The notes beneath the pieces were generated by a model, which saw nothing but the letters and a program-made list of their open reading frames with translations, did not search any database and had not been told where the DNA came from. 64,000 bases of DNA from Rhyacichthys aspro. Its lineage: Eukaryota > Chordata > Actinopteri > Gobiiformes > Rhyacichthyidae. The position numbers and the translations under genes were made by a program. The stretch lies in contig CM072162.1 of assembly GCA_036850595.1 (NCBI GenBank), positions 16,607,758 to 16,671,757 on the forward strand. The letters run 5' to 3'. Numbering within the stretch: position 1 is the stretch's first letter; each line of letters begins with the position of its first letter. Of the stretch, positions 27,187 through 38,625 are shown in pieces.

Positions 27187-27262
27187 CATTAACAATTAGG
27201 CTTCATTAGAAACTGGAAATTTAATTAGCGGTTTGTATTATGTCATTGGGTAGCATTTCCTC
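27187..27262. promoter_or_regulatory. Homeodomain-core cluster, candidate enhancer
   Basis: In about 75 bp there are ATTAACAATTAGG, CTTCATTAGAAA, TTTAATTAGCGG and GTATTATGTCATTG: four or more ATTA/TAAT cores next to the DR1 site. This density is above the surrounding sequence and is typical of conserved developmental enhancers, but conservation cannot be tested here. Confidence 0.25.
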
Positions 27263-30200
27263 ACATGCCTTGTTGTGTTTAATGCCTGTTAGCTGCCCAC
27301 AGTTTGAAATGGAAATGCTGTTGTGGCCGTCCTCCACACCCTTGTGTCATTTGTCTCAACCAAACCCGCCCAGAAATAAAATTGCTTCTATGCACGGGGA
27401 TTTCAATTTATTTTTTTTCCCTCCTTTTTCTCTGTTTCTTACAGTGTTGCGCCGCTGGAAAAGCAGCACGCTTTGCGGAATTCAGTCGCCCACGCTCTGT
27501 GTCAGGACACTTGATTCCAATTAGATATTTTCTTTGCTTTCTTGTTCTAGCCTGTCTGGGCCTCCTGCTTTTATCCCTCCTCTGCCCTCCCTCCTCTGAG
27601 CTGTTTCCTTGCTTGTGTCCTCATTCTCTCAATCTCTATCACAGTTTGTACTTCTGTGCACCACAATGCCCTGCTTTGCTTTCATGTTGTCTTGCAGGAT
27701 TTCTCACCACCCGACATCCTGTGACCAATTTTAAACTCTTGACTCCGTCACATTCGACACATCGCAGCCTCTGGCAAAAACAATTACAGCACACAAAGCC
27801 AAACAGTTTCCATAATGATAAAGCGGGGATTTGAAAGTAGCTTCAGAAGTTTGCTAAGCCATATTTGTTTCGCTCCCAGCAGTGAATATTTATTAGGTCA
27901 GAGATCCATTTGATTACAGTGTGAGGTCAACTCGTGCTGTGAATGTCCGCCCACACATTCAGTAATGACAGCCTGGGCACTGACGACACACAATACATTT
28001 TAACCAGAGCGCAGTAGCCGCATGTAATTCCTCATCACAATCACTGTAATTAAAACATTCCACTGAGCTTTATGTTCATATTTCTTCTTCATGTGTTATT
28101 ATTTCATGTCCCAATGCTCTTTTATTTCAACAAATCAAATAGACACTATTAGGGCGTTCAGACTTACCATGATTCTTTCTGTTATTCTGGTGCAATTTCT
28201 CTGTTAGAGCAGTTTGGGTGAAGGCTTCTGACCAAAGCGAGACCAGTTCAAAGGAGGGTCGCAGTTTCTGCAGCGGCCAAATGTGGAGCCATTGGGAGGT
28301 AAATTATCTCAGTATTTGCCCAACAGTTTGACTATACTACCAATAATAAATCTAACATAGACCCTGCTGCTGGCATTGTTGTTTATTTAGCACCATTTAA
28401 GCTCACTTTTTGTTTTCAAATTCCTGTCTTTCTTTCATCTAACCTAATATTAGGTGTGTGCAGACAGTATTTACACCACATTTGAGATTTTTTTTTTAAA
28501 TTTAGCTTTTATGCTGTGTCACTCTTAGAGCATAAATGCGACACTTGGCCAACTGAGATGGAAAACTGGGGATAGACAATCCCAGTAATATTACAGAAAG
28601 GGGAACAAAAGGGGCTTAAAATTTATCATATAAAATTAGTATTGTGTCCAATCAGTTTGTGACACTATCCACATGATCTCCAGTGACACTGCCATCTAGT
28701 GTGTCCCTTCGGAAGGCTCTGCTGTGTTGTTTGGTCTGATGTTGTGAACTTTATGTGGACAGGGTTTTTATACCACTGAACTAAATAAAATGCATGTTAT
28801 TTTTAGATTCAGACAGCTTCTTCTGCACAAGCGAGAGTTTTGCTGAAAGGCTACCATTGCTAACCATGTGACTATTTCTCTCGTGTGCAGCCCACAGACA
28901 CATGATTTAGAGGTCATCTCTTCAGCTGAGATTGCCTCTAAGCAGGGGGTTCCTCCGCTTCTTGAAGGAGGCCTCAAATTTCTGCTCCATGTTGCATGGA
29001 AGTTTCCAAAAGTTATTGTGTGTGTCAGCCACATCCATCATGTAGCTGCACAGTTCTGTAAAGGAAAACTACAGTTTTCAACCAAAGTAATAAAATAACG
29101 TGTAGCATATTCAGTATTTTCATTAGTAACGTTTGGATTTGGAAAGCTTGCAATTAGATTTGTTATTGAGCAAAATGTTTTCTCTATTGCTCAATTGCTT
29201 AAAGGTTGGATAAATTGATTTATATTGGCAAAGCTGGGCTTCACGTCTCTTCTGGTCACACACCATCAATTTGTCATGACTCTGAATAGGATTATGTGCG
29301 GATGGACCAGCTGAGGTGCAGTGGTAGAATCTATACTGGGGTTAAGTAGACATTAGAAAGCAAGTCCAAAAAGGGGAAGGCTTACAGCTTTAGGAAACTT
29401 TGTTTTGTGTAGACTTTTTGTTAAATCTGAATCTAAATGTGAGGTGTGGACCATTTTTTAATCAATTAGCCATGTTTAAATAAAGGGTTTTTATAATTGT
29501 CACTTTTTAAGAGCCTCAGTTTTTCTGTTTTTTACAAGTTTGAGATTGATCCCCACACTGAAGAGCACCAAAAAGGACATCATCTTAAGAATTCCTTACA
29601 TCCAAGTAGCAATCCTGCATTCTCTGCTTTGACTCTGTATTTGATCTATATTGTAACACTCAGGACTGGCTGCTGAAGTGACGGTATACCTGCCAGAAAT
29701 GTCACATAGTCACAAGTATGTCACAAACTAGTGAAAATTATTATTTGAAGGAAGACATAGCATGCTGTTGATGACCGGATGTACAGAAGACTACTGTGCA
29801 CGTTTGTTTTATTTTTCAAAGCTGCAGTTGCTAATGTAAACAATAATAATTCATACTCTTGGCCCTGGCTTGAACTTTCAGGTGAGAAAATCCTGATACA
29901 GACACTCGCACTGCTGATCTTTGGCATTTAAATGTACGTCAAGCTATAGGCTGCACACCTTTTGCTATGAAAACAATTTATGGCTCACTCGAGGCCAGAC
30001 CATTCATCACTTGGAAGAAAGCGGCGGATGACAACAGACCCCCTGGTCAAGGAGAGAATACATTCAGTAAGTCAAAAAATCATCAGATTGCCTCCGAACA
30101 CAAAACACATCCAGCTCATCCGGATGATAATATCTAATGTCGTGCAGGGGCTGGATGGAGATAGCAGATGGATGTGTGTTATGTGCTTTCCAGATGACAA

Positions 30201-33200
30201 GCTTTACCAACACACTCACTGTAAGAAAAACCTGTGCTCAGGGAGGCCACATTTGGAACATGGTGGGCAATAATATAGAAGAAATCCTATTAACCAAGGA
30301 GAATAGGAAAATAGACTTAGCAGGAAACCAAATCTGCATGACCGATGTAGTCAAGGGAAGCTGAGTAATCACACTAATCAATGCAATATTCAAAGCACTT
30401 TAGCTTTCTAAAAGAGGAAACCTTTTAAACAACAACAGCTTTAGATTGTAAAAACCTCTGTGTATAAATGTCCTCTCACAGCTCTTCAGGCAAATAGTAA
30501 AAAGGAAATAATAAAAAGGATGCCAAGCCCGATTGAGGAAGTGCCACTAGGTGGGCTTTTATCACTGAATATGATCTGATCTGAAAGAGAAATGCCTTCA
30601 ACTCTTTTTAATAGTGTTTTTCGTTTGAGTGATTGTTGTGGAAAGGTTGCACTGGCCGTCAGGTCTGCAGACCACACAGGATAATCCTTCACAGCCTTCA
30701 AGGATGCACCCATGCCGTCACGAAAGATGTACAACTGAAAGAGGAGTCTAGCCTTGCCCCCAGACTTTTAAAAAGCACTCGCTCTCCTTGAGTGTCTCCA
30801 GAGTGGGACAGATGCAACAAGGCAAGACGACCTTCTGCAAAAGGTCAAGGCAGAGCACAGGGACGCCGAGGGGTGGGGGGAGTCCACTGACCCCACCCGA
30901 GGTATCCATCACTCAGAGAAGATGTTGACACTTCACCGACGTGCACATACATGTACTGAGACTCCCCACACGTACACAGGGGTCTATGGTCTCCTCATGA
31001 CAGGACATCCCAAATGAATATGGCACTCAGAGGGCTCTTGAGAGGAAGCAAGGCCACTCTCACTCTTTACCACAGTCTGCAGGGCACAGAGAGGCCCGTC
31101 TGCATTTCATAAGATAACCAGACTGAAAAGCTTTCTTCAGACAAGTGTGCTCTGTCAAATGCTGTGAGGAGCTTTTTTTATGTCTCTTGCTGTTGTCTGA
31201 CCAAGACATAGACACTCCGATCTGAAGGAGCGCTTGTTCATGGCTATTACAGTCACTGGTACAGTCAAGGGCCCCTTCAACTCACAATACCCACATTATG
31301 TCTCTTCCACTGATGTGGACCAGGCACTCTGTCTTGATATGTAGCGTGTACTGTCAGCATGTTATGGCCCCACTCAAGTGAATATATAAATTCAGATTTT
31401 GGAAGAATTATTCTTGTCTGTCTGGCAATTAACTACACTCAAGTGTGGCTTTCCAGGGCGTCCAGCCAAACTCTCATCGGCACCAATCCCAGAACAATCT
31501 AATTGTACAAGCGCCACATTTTGTCTGTGGTAATATGCTTTTATCAAAAAGGAATGTGCTTCACAGGATTGAAATATCTCCTTGACTCACACTTCAAACT
31601 TTTAAAGGCATCAAGGCCCTCTGCGTGTGTGGCTGCATGTGCAAATCTAAAAAAGATGACTCTTTGTCACAGTCATCTGAAGTTTGTAGGACCAGAAAGG
31701 GTGACCAAATGGTCTAATTGTTATTTAATACAGGTTGTGGCTTTTCCTTTTGAGGATAAAAGTTCTCAGTGGTGTCTCCTCTGTTACAACACACTGTCTG
31801 GACTCTAAATGACTTGAATGGAGCCTCTAATGAAACACAGTAAAACTCGGATTTTCTAAAGCACTATTTTTTTTTTATCAAGTACTGTAGCGTGCTCCAG
31901 GTTCGTTTCACAATTTTATTTGAAACTTTTATTTGGGAGGGGTACCATTCCTCTTTAAGCACCATTCATTTGGGTTACGTATGTCAAAGCCATATGAAGA
32001 GCTATAATAGCTTTAGATTGAAGTCTTCATCCTACGGCCCTTGCTTTGTTTGACTGACACCTCTAACTTTAACCCAGAAACTCAAAGCAGATCTGTGCGT
32101 ACCTTTCCAACACGTGCCAAACTGAACTGGTTTGAGGTTTGGAAGACACACATTTTCAAGTTTAGTGACAACCCAGACATGAGAGATGGGAGACATCACG
32201 TCAGAGCCCACCGCAGTGAGAGCCACTAACGAAAGTCTCACCCACACCAACACACTCGTAACACCCTCACCTTCAGAGGGGACCCACCAGTCTGCTGCAG
32301 CCTGGATCTGTGCCAGTGCAGAGGGAAGAAGGTTGAACATGTGGAGCCTGGCCTCTTCTCATCCAAAACTCAGAGACCACTTTAGACAGTTTCCCTCAGC
32401 TTTTTAACACTACAGCTGAGGTCTCCCAAAGCCTAAGTCCACGAGCGGGAGGGTAACACCAGCGGGGGTCTGCGGGATAAAGCTATTACCTTTACCACAG
32501 GAAACAGAGGGAATATGAAACCAATAATTTGACCAAATGTCTTGTTCGACAGTGTCTTTGTGCACACTTTTGGCTCACAGACTGTTTTGAAAGACTTATC
32601 TCTTGTTTTAAAATCCTCCTCCACTCAAATGTGTGTTGTTGATGCATTACAGGGATGTTTGACCTTCACTGTGCAGAGCAATCCACCAATGATTGAGTAT
32701 TAGTTTTATTTTATAGTCAGTCGCTGTCCTCCTTGCATCTATTCACAAGTGTCATGTGGAAAATGTGACCCTTTGGTGAAAATAGACTAATAATACATTA
32801 ATACATTTATCATTATTTGTCAGGAGCAGTCCACTTTGAGTAATGATTTCCATATTTAAAAACTATGAATCATCAAAAAGCTGAGAGATGAGGAAGAACC
32901 AAGAAGCTGTGTCTTCCCCAAGTGATGTCATCACATTAAAAACCACAGATGTCAGCAATATAAGCTGCGGCATAAAGTTTTATGTGTGTGATAAATGTGA
33001 GCCCTCACATCGGTCTGACAGGTTGGATCTTGTCCCGTTCAGATCCAAGAGCGCTCACCTCGGAGCAATGTCCCGCTCTAAGAACATGGTTCACAAGCCT
33101 TATTCTCCTGTACATGATGTTCAGTCCTGCTTTGTACTGATCAAAACAAGTTTTAAAAACAATAACACGCTGAACTTAAAGGACTCCAACAGAAATTATG

Positions 33201-33419
33201 TTTTTGTTTTTCTATACCATAGCAAAAATGTCTCATGTCAGAATATTTTAGGTAAATAACCACTGAAACTGACCAGAGACTAAGCCCTTTGAACATTTTT
33301 TACATTAAACATGTTCAATACTATTGCATTTGATTTGTTTGGATACATTTGAGTAAAATGTTTAAATATTCATGGTTTTATCTTCTGAGGACATGTTTTA
33401 TTATTCTACAAATGTATAC

Positions 33420-33427
33420 TGACGTCA
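33420..33427. promoter_or_regulatory. Perfect palindromic cAMP-response element
   Basis: TGACGTCA, the full CREB/ATF palindrome, in AT-rich non-coding DNA. An isolated 8-mer is expected about once per 65 kb by chance, so functional weight is small. Confidence 0.2.
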
Positions 33428-34047
33428 CAGGGAAACAAATGGTTTTGATAAAAACTACAACACAGTCTGTGAATATACAGCTGCTTGAGTTTTCAGATCA
33501 TAGGTTTAGTCAGTTACTGTAAGTCACATGAGGACACATCACAAACCACAGGTAACATGTCACCCGATCTAATAATCACCTGATTTCGACCAGACAGGAC
33601 ATAGGTATAAATAGCCTCTGCCTTCGCCCAGATGCACAAGAGGTGCATTAACGAATGAAAAGACCATTCAGAGTGAAGTTTCTGATTCGAATAAAGAGTA
33701 ACTGAGGTCACTATCTGATGGGAAAGAACGTCTGAAAGTCCTTGGGGTGACTGTGCGAGAGGTGGTGGTTATTTTGAGCACAGATAACTCATGGCACCAT
33801 GTGGAAAGAATCAAAGACTCAAACACATGCAAGTTCAGGCACAAAAACTTCCCGTCACAAACAGTTCTACACATGCAATGAGAAATATAGGCCATCCAAA
33901 CACATAAAACACACAATTACGTTCTGTATACTGAACCATTCAGCTGTACTTTCCTCTGTGTAGGATGATTAATTATGTTATTTGCAAAGACTGGGTGTCC
34001 TTATGGATTATTATATATCATTACATTGACTTGTAATTATTTCCTGG

Positions 34048-34185
34048 AGCCTAACCCTAAACTTAACATACCTAACCCTAACATTAACCACAGTGTCCCA
34101 GTAGGTAATTGCTTACAGTAGGGCGACCTGAGGACATTTTGTCCACATCCCAGTTTCTGTCCCTACCCCACACACACATGCAGAG
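34048..34185 (+). repeat. Degenerate telomere-like repeat followed by GAGGACATTTTGTCC-type block
   Basis: CCTAACCCTAA (34050-34060), CCTAACCCTAAC (34071-34082) and looser TTAAC variants form an imperfect CCCTAA array. It is followed by CCTGAGGACATTTTGTCCAC and an AC-rich end (CCACACACACATGC). I recall a dispersed teleost repeat pairing these two parts. Interstitial and old; not an active telomere. Confidence 0.45.
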
Positions 34186-35670
34186 TGGTCAGTGTTTTTT
34201 TCCTGCTGCAGCGGTGCATGGACAGGCCAAAGCTCACTTTTCAAGAGGGATGCTTTGAGTTCCAGAGGGGTGCACATGAAAGAGCAGCAGAATATAAAGG
34301 AGTGCCCAAGGATACACTGCAGTGCTCAATGTGAGGACAATTTAGCCCTGATGGAAAACCTGGATCAAAGGCCTGGCCTCCATAATTGCACATTCCCCAA
34401 CAAACACAGTGCCATTTGAAGAGTGGGCCAGACCCCCGGACTCCGTCGACCTGTCCTTTGCGCAGACACAGCCCCATTGCTTTCACCTTGCTATGTTCTC
34501 TATCTCAATGTCTCGCTAAAAGATTAGAGAAATGCTTTCATTCCAAAAGTGCTCATGATTTCTCTTTGAATTTCAAGATACTGAGCGAGGCTGAGCAAAA
34601 CAGGCCAGAGTCTTCTCTATTTAGCTGAAGGTCACCAAGTCATGGTTAGAGACACAATTTGTCATTGTCCACACTGTGTCACGATACAGAGATCAACTCC
34701 ACTTTGAAATCCTTACTTACTGAGTCACCTTATTTTTAGAGGGTGATTTTTGGTTGCAATGTGCAAAAAACTTCAATAAATACATACTTAAAGGCTTTTA
34801 TTACATACAAATGACTAATTGTACTCACCTGCTGACTTTAAAATAACTTCTGTATTCATGACTAAGTCTAATGATATTAGGATGATGTGTTTAGAGTCAT
34901 GGTTGATTAGAGCTCCCTGTGTCCTTACCTGATGGTTCAACCAGGTTCCTACTCCCTTGAGTCTTCACACATGTCTATATTCTGTCCACATGCAGTTTTA
35001 GTATCCAGCGTGCTGTTTCAAAGCTTGTAAACCATAGATCTCTTTGCGGTGCTGCAGGTGGGATACCTCTGGATATTGAGGAATGTCTTGGCTTGACGTG
35101 AAGGAGACTGTCTGTAAAAATGTATTTTTTAAGTCGTAAATATGACAGCTTGGGATAATTCACTGCAAATGTATTCAAGTTTTTTGCTATTTTCCAATGA
35201 CTTCAGCCAGTATTGTTGCCTGAAGCTGTTTTGGTGTGTGGCCTCTGCATTGTTACAACTTGTGCAATGAATTGGTTAACCAGTCCATGTCCTGGGGTCT
35301 GTTAGTCTTCTCCTCCAACTACAAAACATTTAGAGAAGCCACTTTTTTGAGTCCTGTCACCATCTGTTGGCACGAACATCTCTGAGTGTAACACTGAACA
35401 GACAGCGGCAGAAAACCAGAGTGGCTGAGCAGACACCAATGGCTCTGTGAATCGGAGCCTTGTGAGTGCTTACTGCAGAACTTCTGATGGTTTTATGTTG
35501 CGTCTAGACTTTAATAAGTGGTTGTGTTTTCCTGAAAGCAACACCCCCGAATCCCTTCTGAAACACCCATGGCAATACTCAGAGTAATAAAACACTGTAA
35601 ACTAGCGCTAAACTCAAATAAACTTGCTGCTAATAGATGTCAGTGTGGTCAATCTGTGTGAGTATCTTGT

Positions 35671-35706
35671 CATCAGTAACATCACCCAGTGGTGATGTTA
35701 CTGATG
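35671..35706. repeat. Perfect hairpin, 16-bp stem and 4-nt loop
   Basis: CATCAGTAACATCACC (35671-35686) is followed by the loop CAGT (35687-35690) and by GGTGATGTTACTGATG (35691-35706), the exact reverse complement of the first arm. Pairing stops immediately outside the arms (T opposite T). No T-run follows, the arms are too short for a typical microRNA precursor, and no flanking duplication is evident. Confidence 0.85.
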
Positions 35707-36098
35707 TGTGCATTTGAGTGTCATTACATCCTTGAACGTACCATACATCTCTAGCTAAAAAAGGTAATAAGTTTATTGTTGCGATAACAATATGTGATAT
35801 TTGAGTGTCTCCATTGGCAAAGGCTCTGCTTATTTTTGACAGGCAGCAACAGGCAGCCCTACAACCTTGTATTGATGCACTGATAGCTCTGAGTGCCATG
35901 TACAACTGAGTAATATTGTTTGTTCAGATGAATAGCCATAGCTGTGTACATTGCTTCTTTCTTTTTTGTTTTGCTCTTATAAAAAAGCCCATAAACAAGT
36001 CAACAAAATACTATTTACTCATATTTCCTTCTGTACAATGTTGCATTTTTAGGATTATACACAACATCTTAGGACTATATCATATATTATCACACTTT

Positions 36099-36328
36099 GG
36101 TGGCTCGCTATCTAGCACTGTCACCTCACAGCAAGTGATGGGTATTTTTCGGGTATCCTACTCCGTTTTCCCACCGACATAAAAAAACATGCTGTAGTCT
36201 CCAGTTAGTAACATGACCAATTAATGATGCAAGATCTGGAGAGTGTTCCCGAGCGCCCCCTGAGCAGCTGCCCACTGCTCCACTGGGTTCGAGACAATGA
36301 AATTCCCCACAAAGATGATAAAGTAAAC
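36099..36328 (+). mobile_element. Degenerate tRNA-derived SINE
   Basis: The order of blocks matches a tRNA-headed SINE common in spiny-rayed fishes. First a tRNA-like A-box region (GGTGGCTCGCTATCTAGCAC) and the block CTGTCACCTCACAGCAA. Then a middle part resembling the family's CCGGTTTCCTCCCACC, here CCGTTTTCCCACCGACAT plus an A-run and ACATGC. Finally the 3' part GCGCCCCCTGAGCAGCTGCC, CACTGCTCCACTGGGTTCGA, ATGAAATTCCCCAC and an AAAG-type tail. Substitutions are frequent and the B-box region is missing or deleted, indicating an old, inactive copy. Family recognition is from memory, not a database search. Confidence 0.7.
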
Positions 36329-38448
36329 TAAACGTAAACCTTGGACTTTATTGCATAATATGTTTCTGGTCTATTTTATACAGTTTAATCTCAATTGTGA
36401 CATTAGAGAGTATATGCTTCAGATGCAGCATGATCCATGTTATAGTCACGGACTCTATATTAGAGCTTGAATCCAAAACAGCAGCCTCTATTTTGTATAT
36501 TCTATGCTCGGTGTGTTACATGGCGGTGGTGCTCGTGCGTAATAGCAAGGACTCTGAAAATATCGAAAGACAATGGCTGTACTGCATTACTGTTTGTGAC
36601 TGCTGCAGCTGGCTCTACAAACAGAAGCACAGTTTGATTATGAAAGTAGTTTTCTTTATTTGTAGTATTGTGACTTTAGTTAGATTGTACTGTGCTGGGG
36701 AGTGGTTTAACAGAAAAAATCCTCAAAACAAGCACTGACTGTAATCTGCCTGATCCTCTGAAACGTAATCCAGGGGTAGTTCATGAATTACAGAGGCCAT
36801 TAAGATCTTGACACGCTGATACGCTGCCACATATCTGCCATCTGGCTCACCTGTGACCGCCGCGATTATTCCTGCTAACCAGATGCAGCGCCAGATAGCC
36901 CCTCTCTGGAGACCCTGTAAGAGTAGAGGCCTAAGTCCTGGTCCGGTGCTGACCTATCGTTAACCTGAGAGCATTTTCTTTAGATGTCGCTGAAAAGCAT
37001 TTACGCAGGCCAGATTGAATTTCCTCTTTCCTGATGTTTCATTTCAAAGTACTTTTGTGGCGTAGGTAGGGAAGTCCAAGAAAATGACCAATTTTACAAA
37101 CCGGGTCCGAACAAGAACCGCAAAGAGGTTATGACGGAGTATAATGGTCATTTCCTCAGCACTTTTTGAGAGAAAAAACACACCGAGATGACAGATTTAG
37201 TCCAAATTGTATTGCACTTTGGCATTACTAAAAACCTGTTGAGGTGATAATAACAAGACGCAGACTGCCCACAGACTCGGTTTTGACAAGTCCAAAGGCT
37301 CAGTTTCACTCAGAAGGCAGTGGACTGTAGAGATGAAAGTCAGAAGGGGAAAAGGGAAGGACTTTGGTGTTAATCAGGTGTTGATTGGGACCATGGGAGC
37401 CTTTGAGAGCTGGGAGACCTGCCGAGAAAGGGTCATTATGTCTAAATAGCACTGCATTTCCTTCCTATTGTTGTCAAGATGGTGTCCCAGATCTGGTTTC
37501 ATCTTCATCCCCCTTCTTCACAATCTAAGCATTTGCAAAACAAGACGTTAAATTGTAAAAGGCCTTTAGTGGAGTCTTTCATTCATTCATTTTTAAACTT
37601 CCTTTGAAATAACAAATGCATTCTCCCAATCTTTTAGGAAACGGGACACGAGCTGGCTAATTGGGGGTCTGTCAGGGGTTAAATACGTCGCTCAGCGGTA
37701 CAATCTGTCTCGCCCCAGTGCTGTGTGTTGAGACCAATGTCTGGGCCTGATAGTGAGATGCCAGCTGAGAACGTACAAGGACGTCCCAGACAGTTTCGCC
37801 ACCGCTGAGAAACACACGAACCAGCTGTGCTCCATTAGCCACACACACAACACTACGTCCCTCCGTTAAAGTGGGGACTGTATGGATTGCGGTAACAAAT
37901 AAAATGAAGCATTAGAATGACTAAAATAATGCCGCCTTAATGTTTTTCCTCTAGATCATACAGTGAGAATGGGTTGACTTCACAATAGCACAAGTTGAAC
38001 TTTCAAGATCTGGTCAACGTTGTAAATCAATCACTGCACCTCGACTATTAACTTTTTCCCATTCTCTCACGGTTAAAAAATGCTTCAATAATGGGTGTGT
38101 AGGTGTGCATCAGTGGTGACGTAGCAGAATCAAGTCTGAACACTACCTCAAAGCACACACCTTAAGATGAATAACTGTGACCTCCAACCCCTGCAATGAC
38201 ACCACAGGATCAGAAACCTTTCATCGATAGCTTTCTACAGCCGAACTTATAAGGACTCGAAGGAAGGAAGTGGTTTGGGTAAATCTTGGGAAAGGTGCTT
38301 TGAAATAAATGCCATAAACACAACAGAACTGTGAATAATTCTACACTTATCTAACATTGTGACACTATTTTTATCTTAAGAGGGATAACTCAAAAACAAG
38401 TTACTCTGTCCAAATGAATTAATGTAAAGCGTTTTTCTTTTTGGGGGT

Positions 38449-38625
38449 TGCCCAGATACCAGTATAACAAATCTGCTATTGGAGCCTTTTGAACTTGGTA
38501 TTGGGAAATACGTGTTTGACTCCAAAGGGGAAAAAAAAAATCAAAGCACAAGACTGGATCCTTTAAAACAAGTCATTAGAACTCAAATTTGTACTTGGTA
38601 TTGGGAAATACTCATCTTAAACCAG
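38449..38625. repeat. 19-bp direct repeat, copies exactly 100 bp apart
   Basis: ACTTGGTATTGGGAAATAC occurs at 38493-38511 and again at 38593-38611 without mismatch. The sequence between and around them (CCAGATACCAGTA upstream, ACTCATCTTAA downstream) resembles the GTACTCGGTATCGG-type motifs of a dispersed fish repeat, in decayed form. Either two ends of one element or an internal duplication. Confidence 0.5.

Larger units (their letters stand above)
20350..36098. other. Intergenic, desert with hAT-like ends and receptor-site cluster
   Basis: No gene recognised. It holds the candidate enhancers at 20855 and 27107-27262, the hAT-like motifs at 24784 and 26806, the telomere-like repeat at 34048 and the hairpin at 35671. 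Frames of 165 codons (20360-20857) and 176 codons (27304-27834) open at TTG rather than ATG, have no splice-consistent neighbours and resemble nothing known; the second translates a pyrimidine-rich tract. Confidence 0.6.

Noticed and set aside
27304..27834. 176-codon open frame, + strand
   Set aside because: Opens at TTG, translates a pyrimidine-rich tract into Leu/Cys/Phe/Ser-rich sequence, resembles no protein family and overlaps another frame. Expected by chance in 64 kb.
35671..35706. Hairpin as a microRNA precursor or terminator
   Set aside because: The stem is only 16 bp with a 4-nt loop, too short for a typical pre-miRNA, and terminator logic does not apply in a vertebrate genome.
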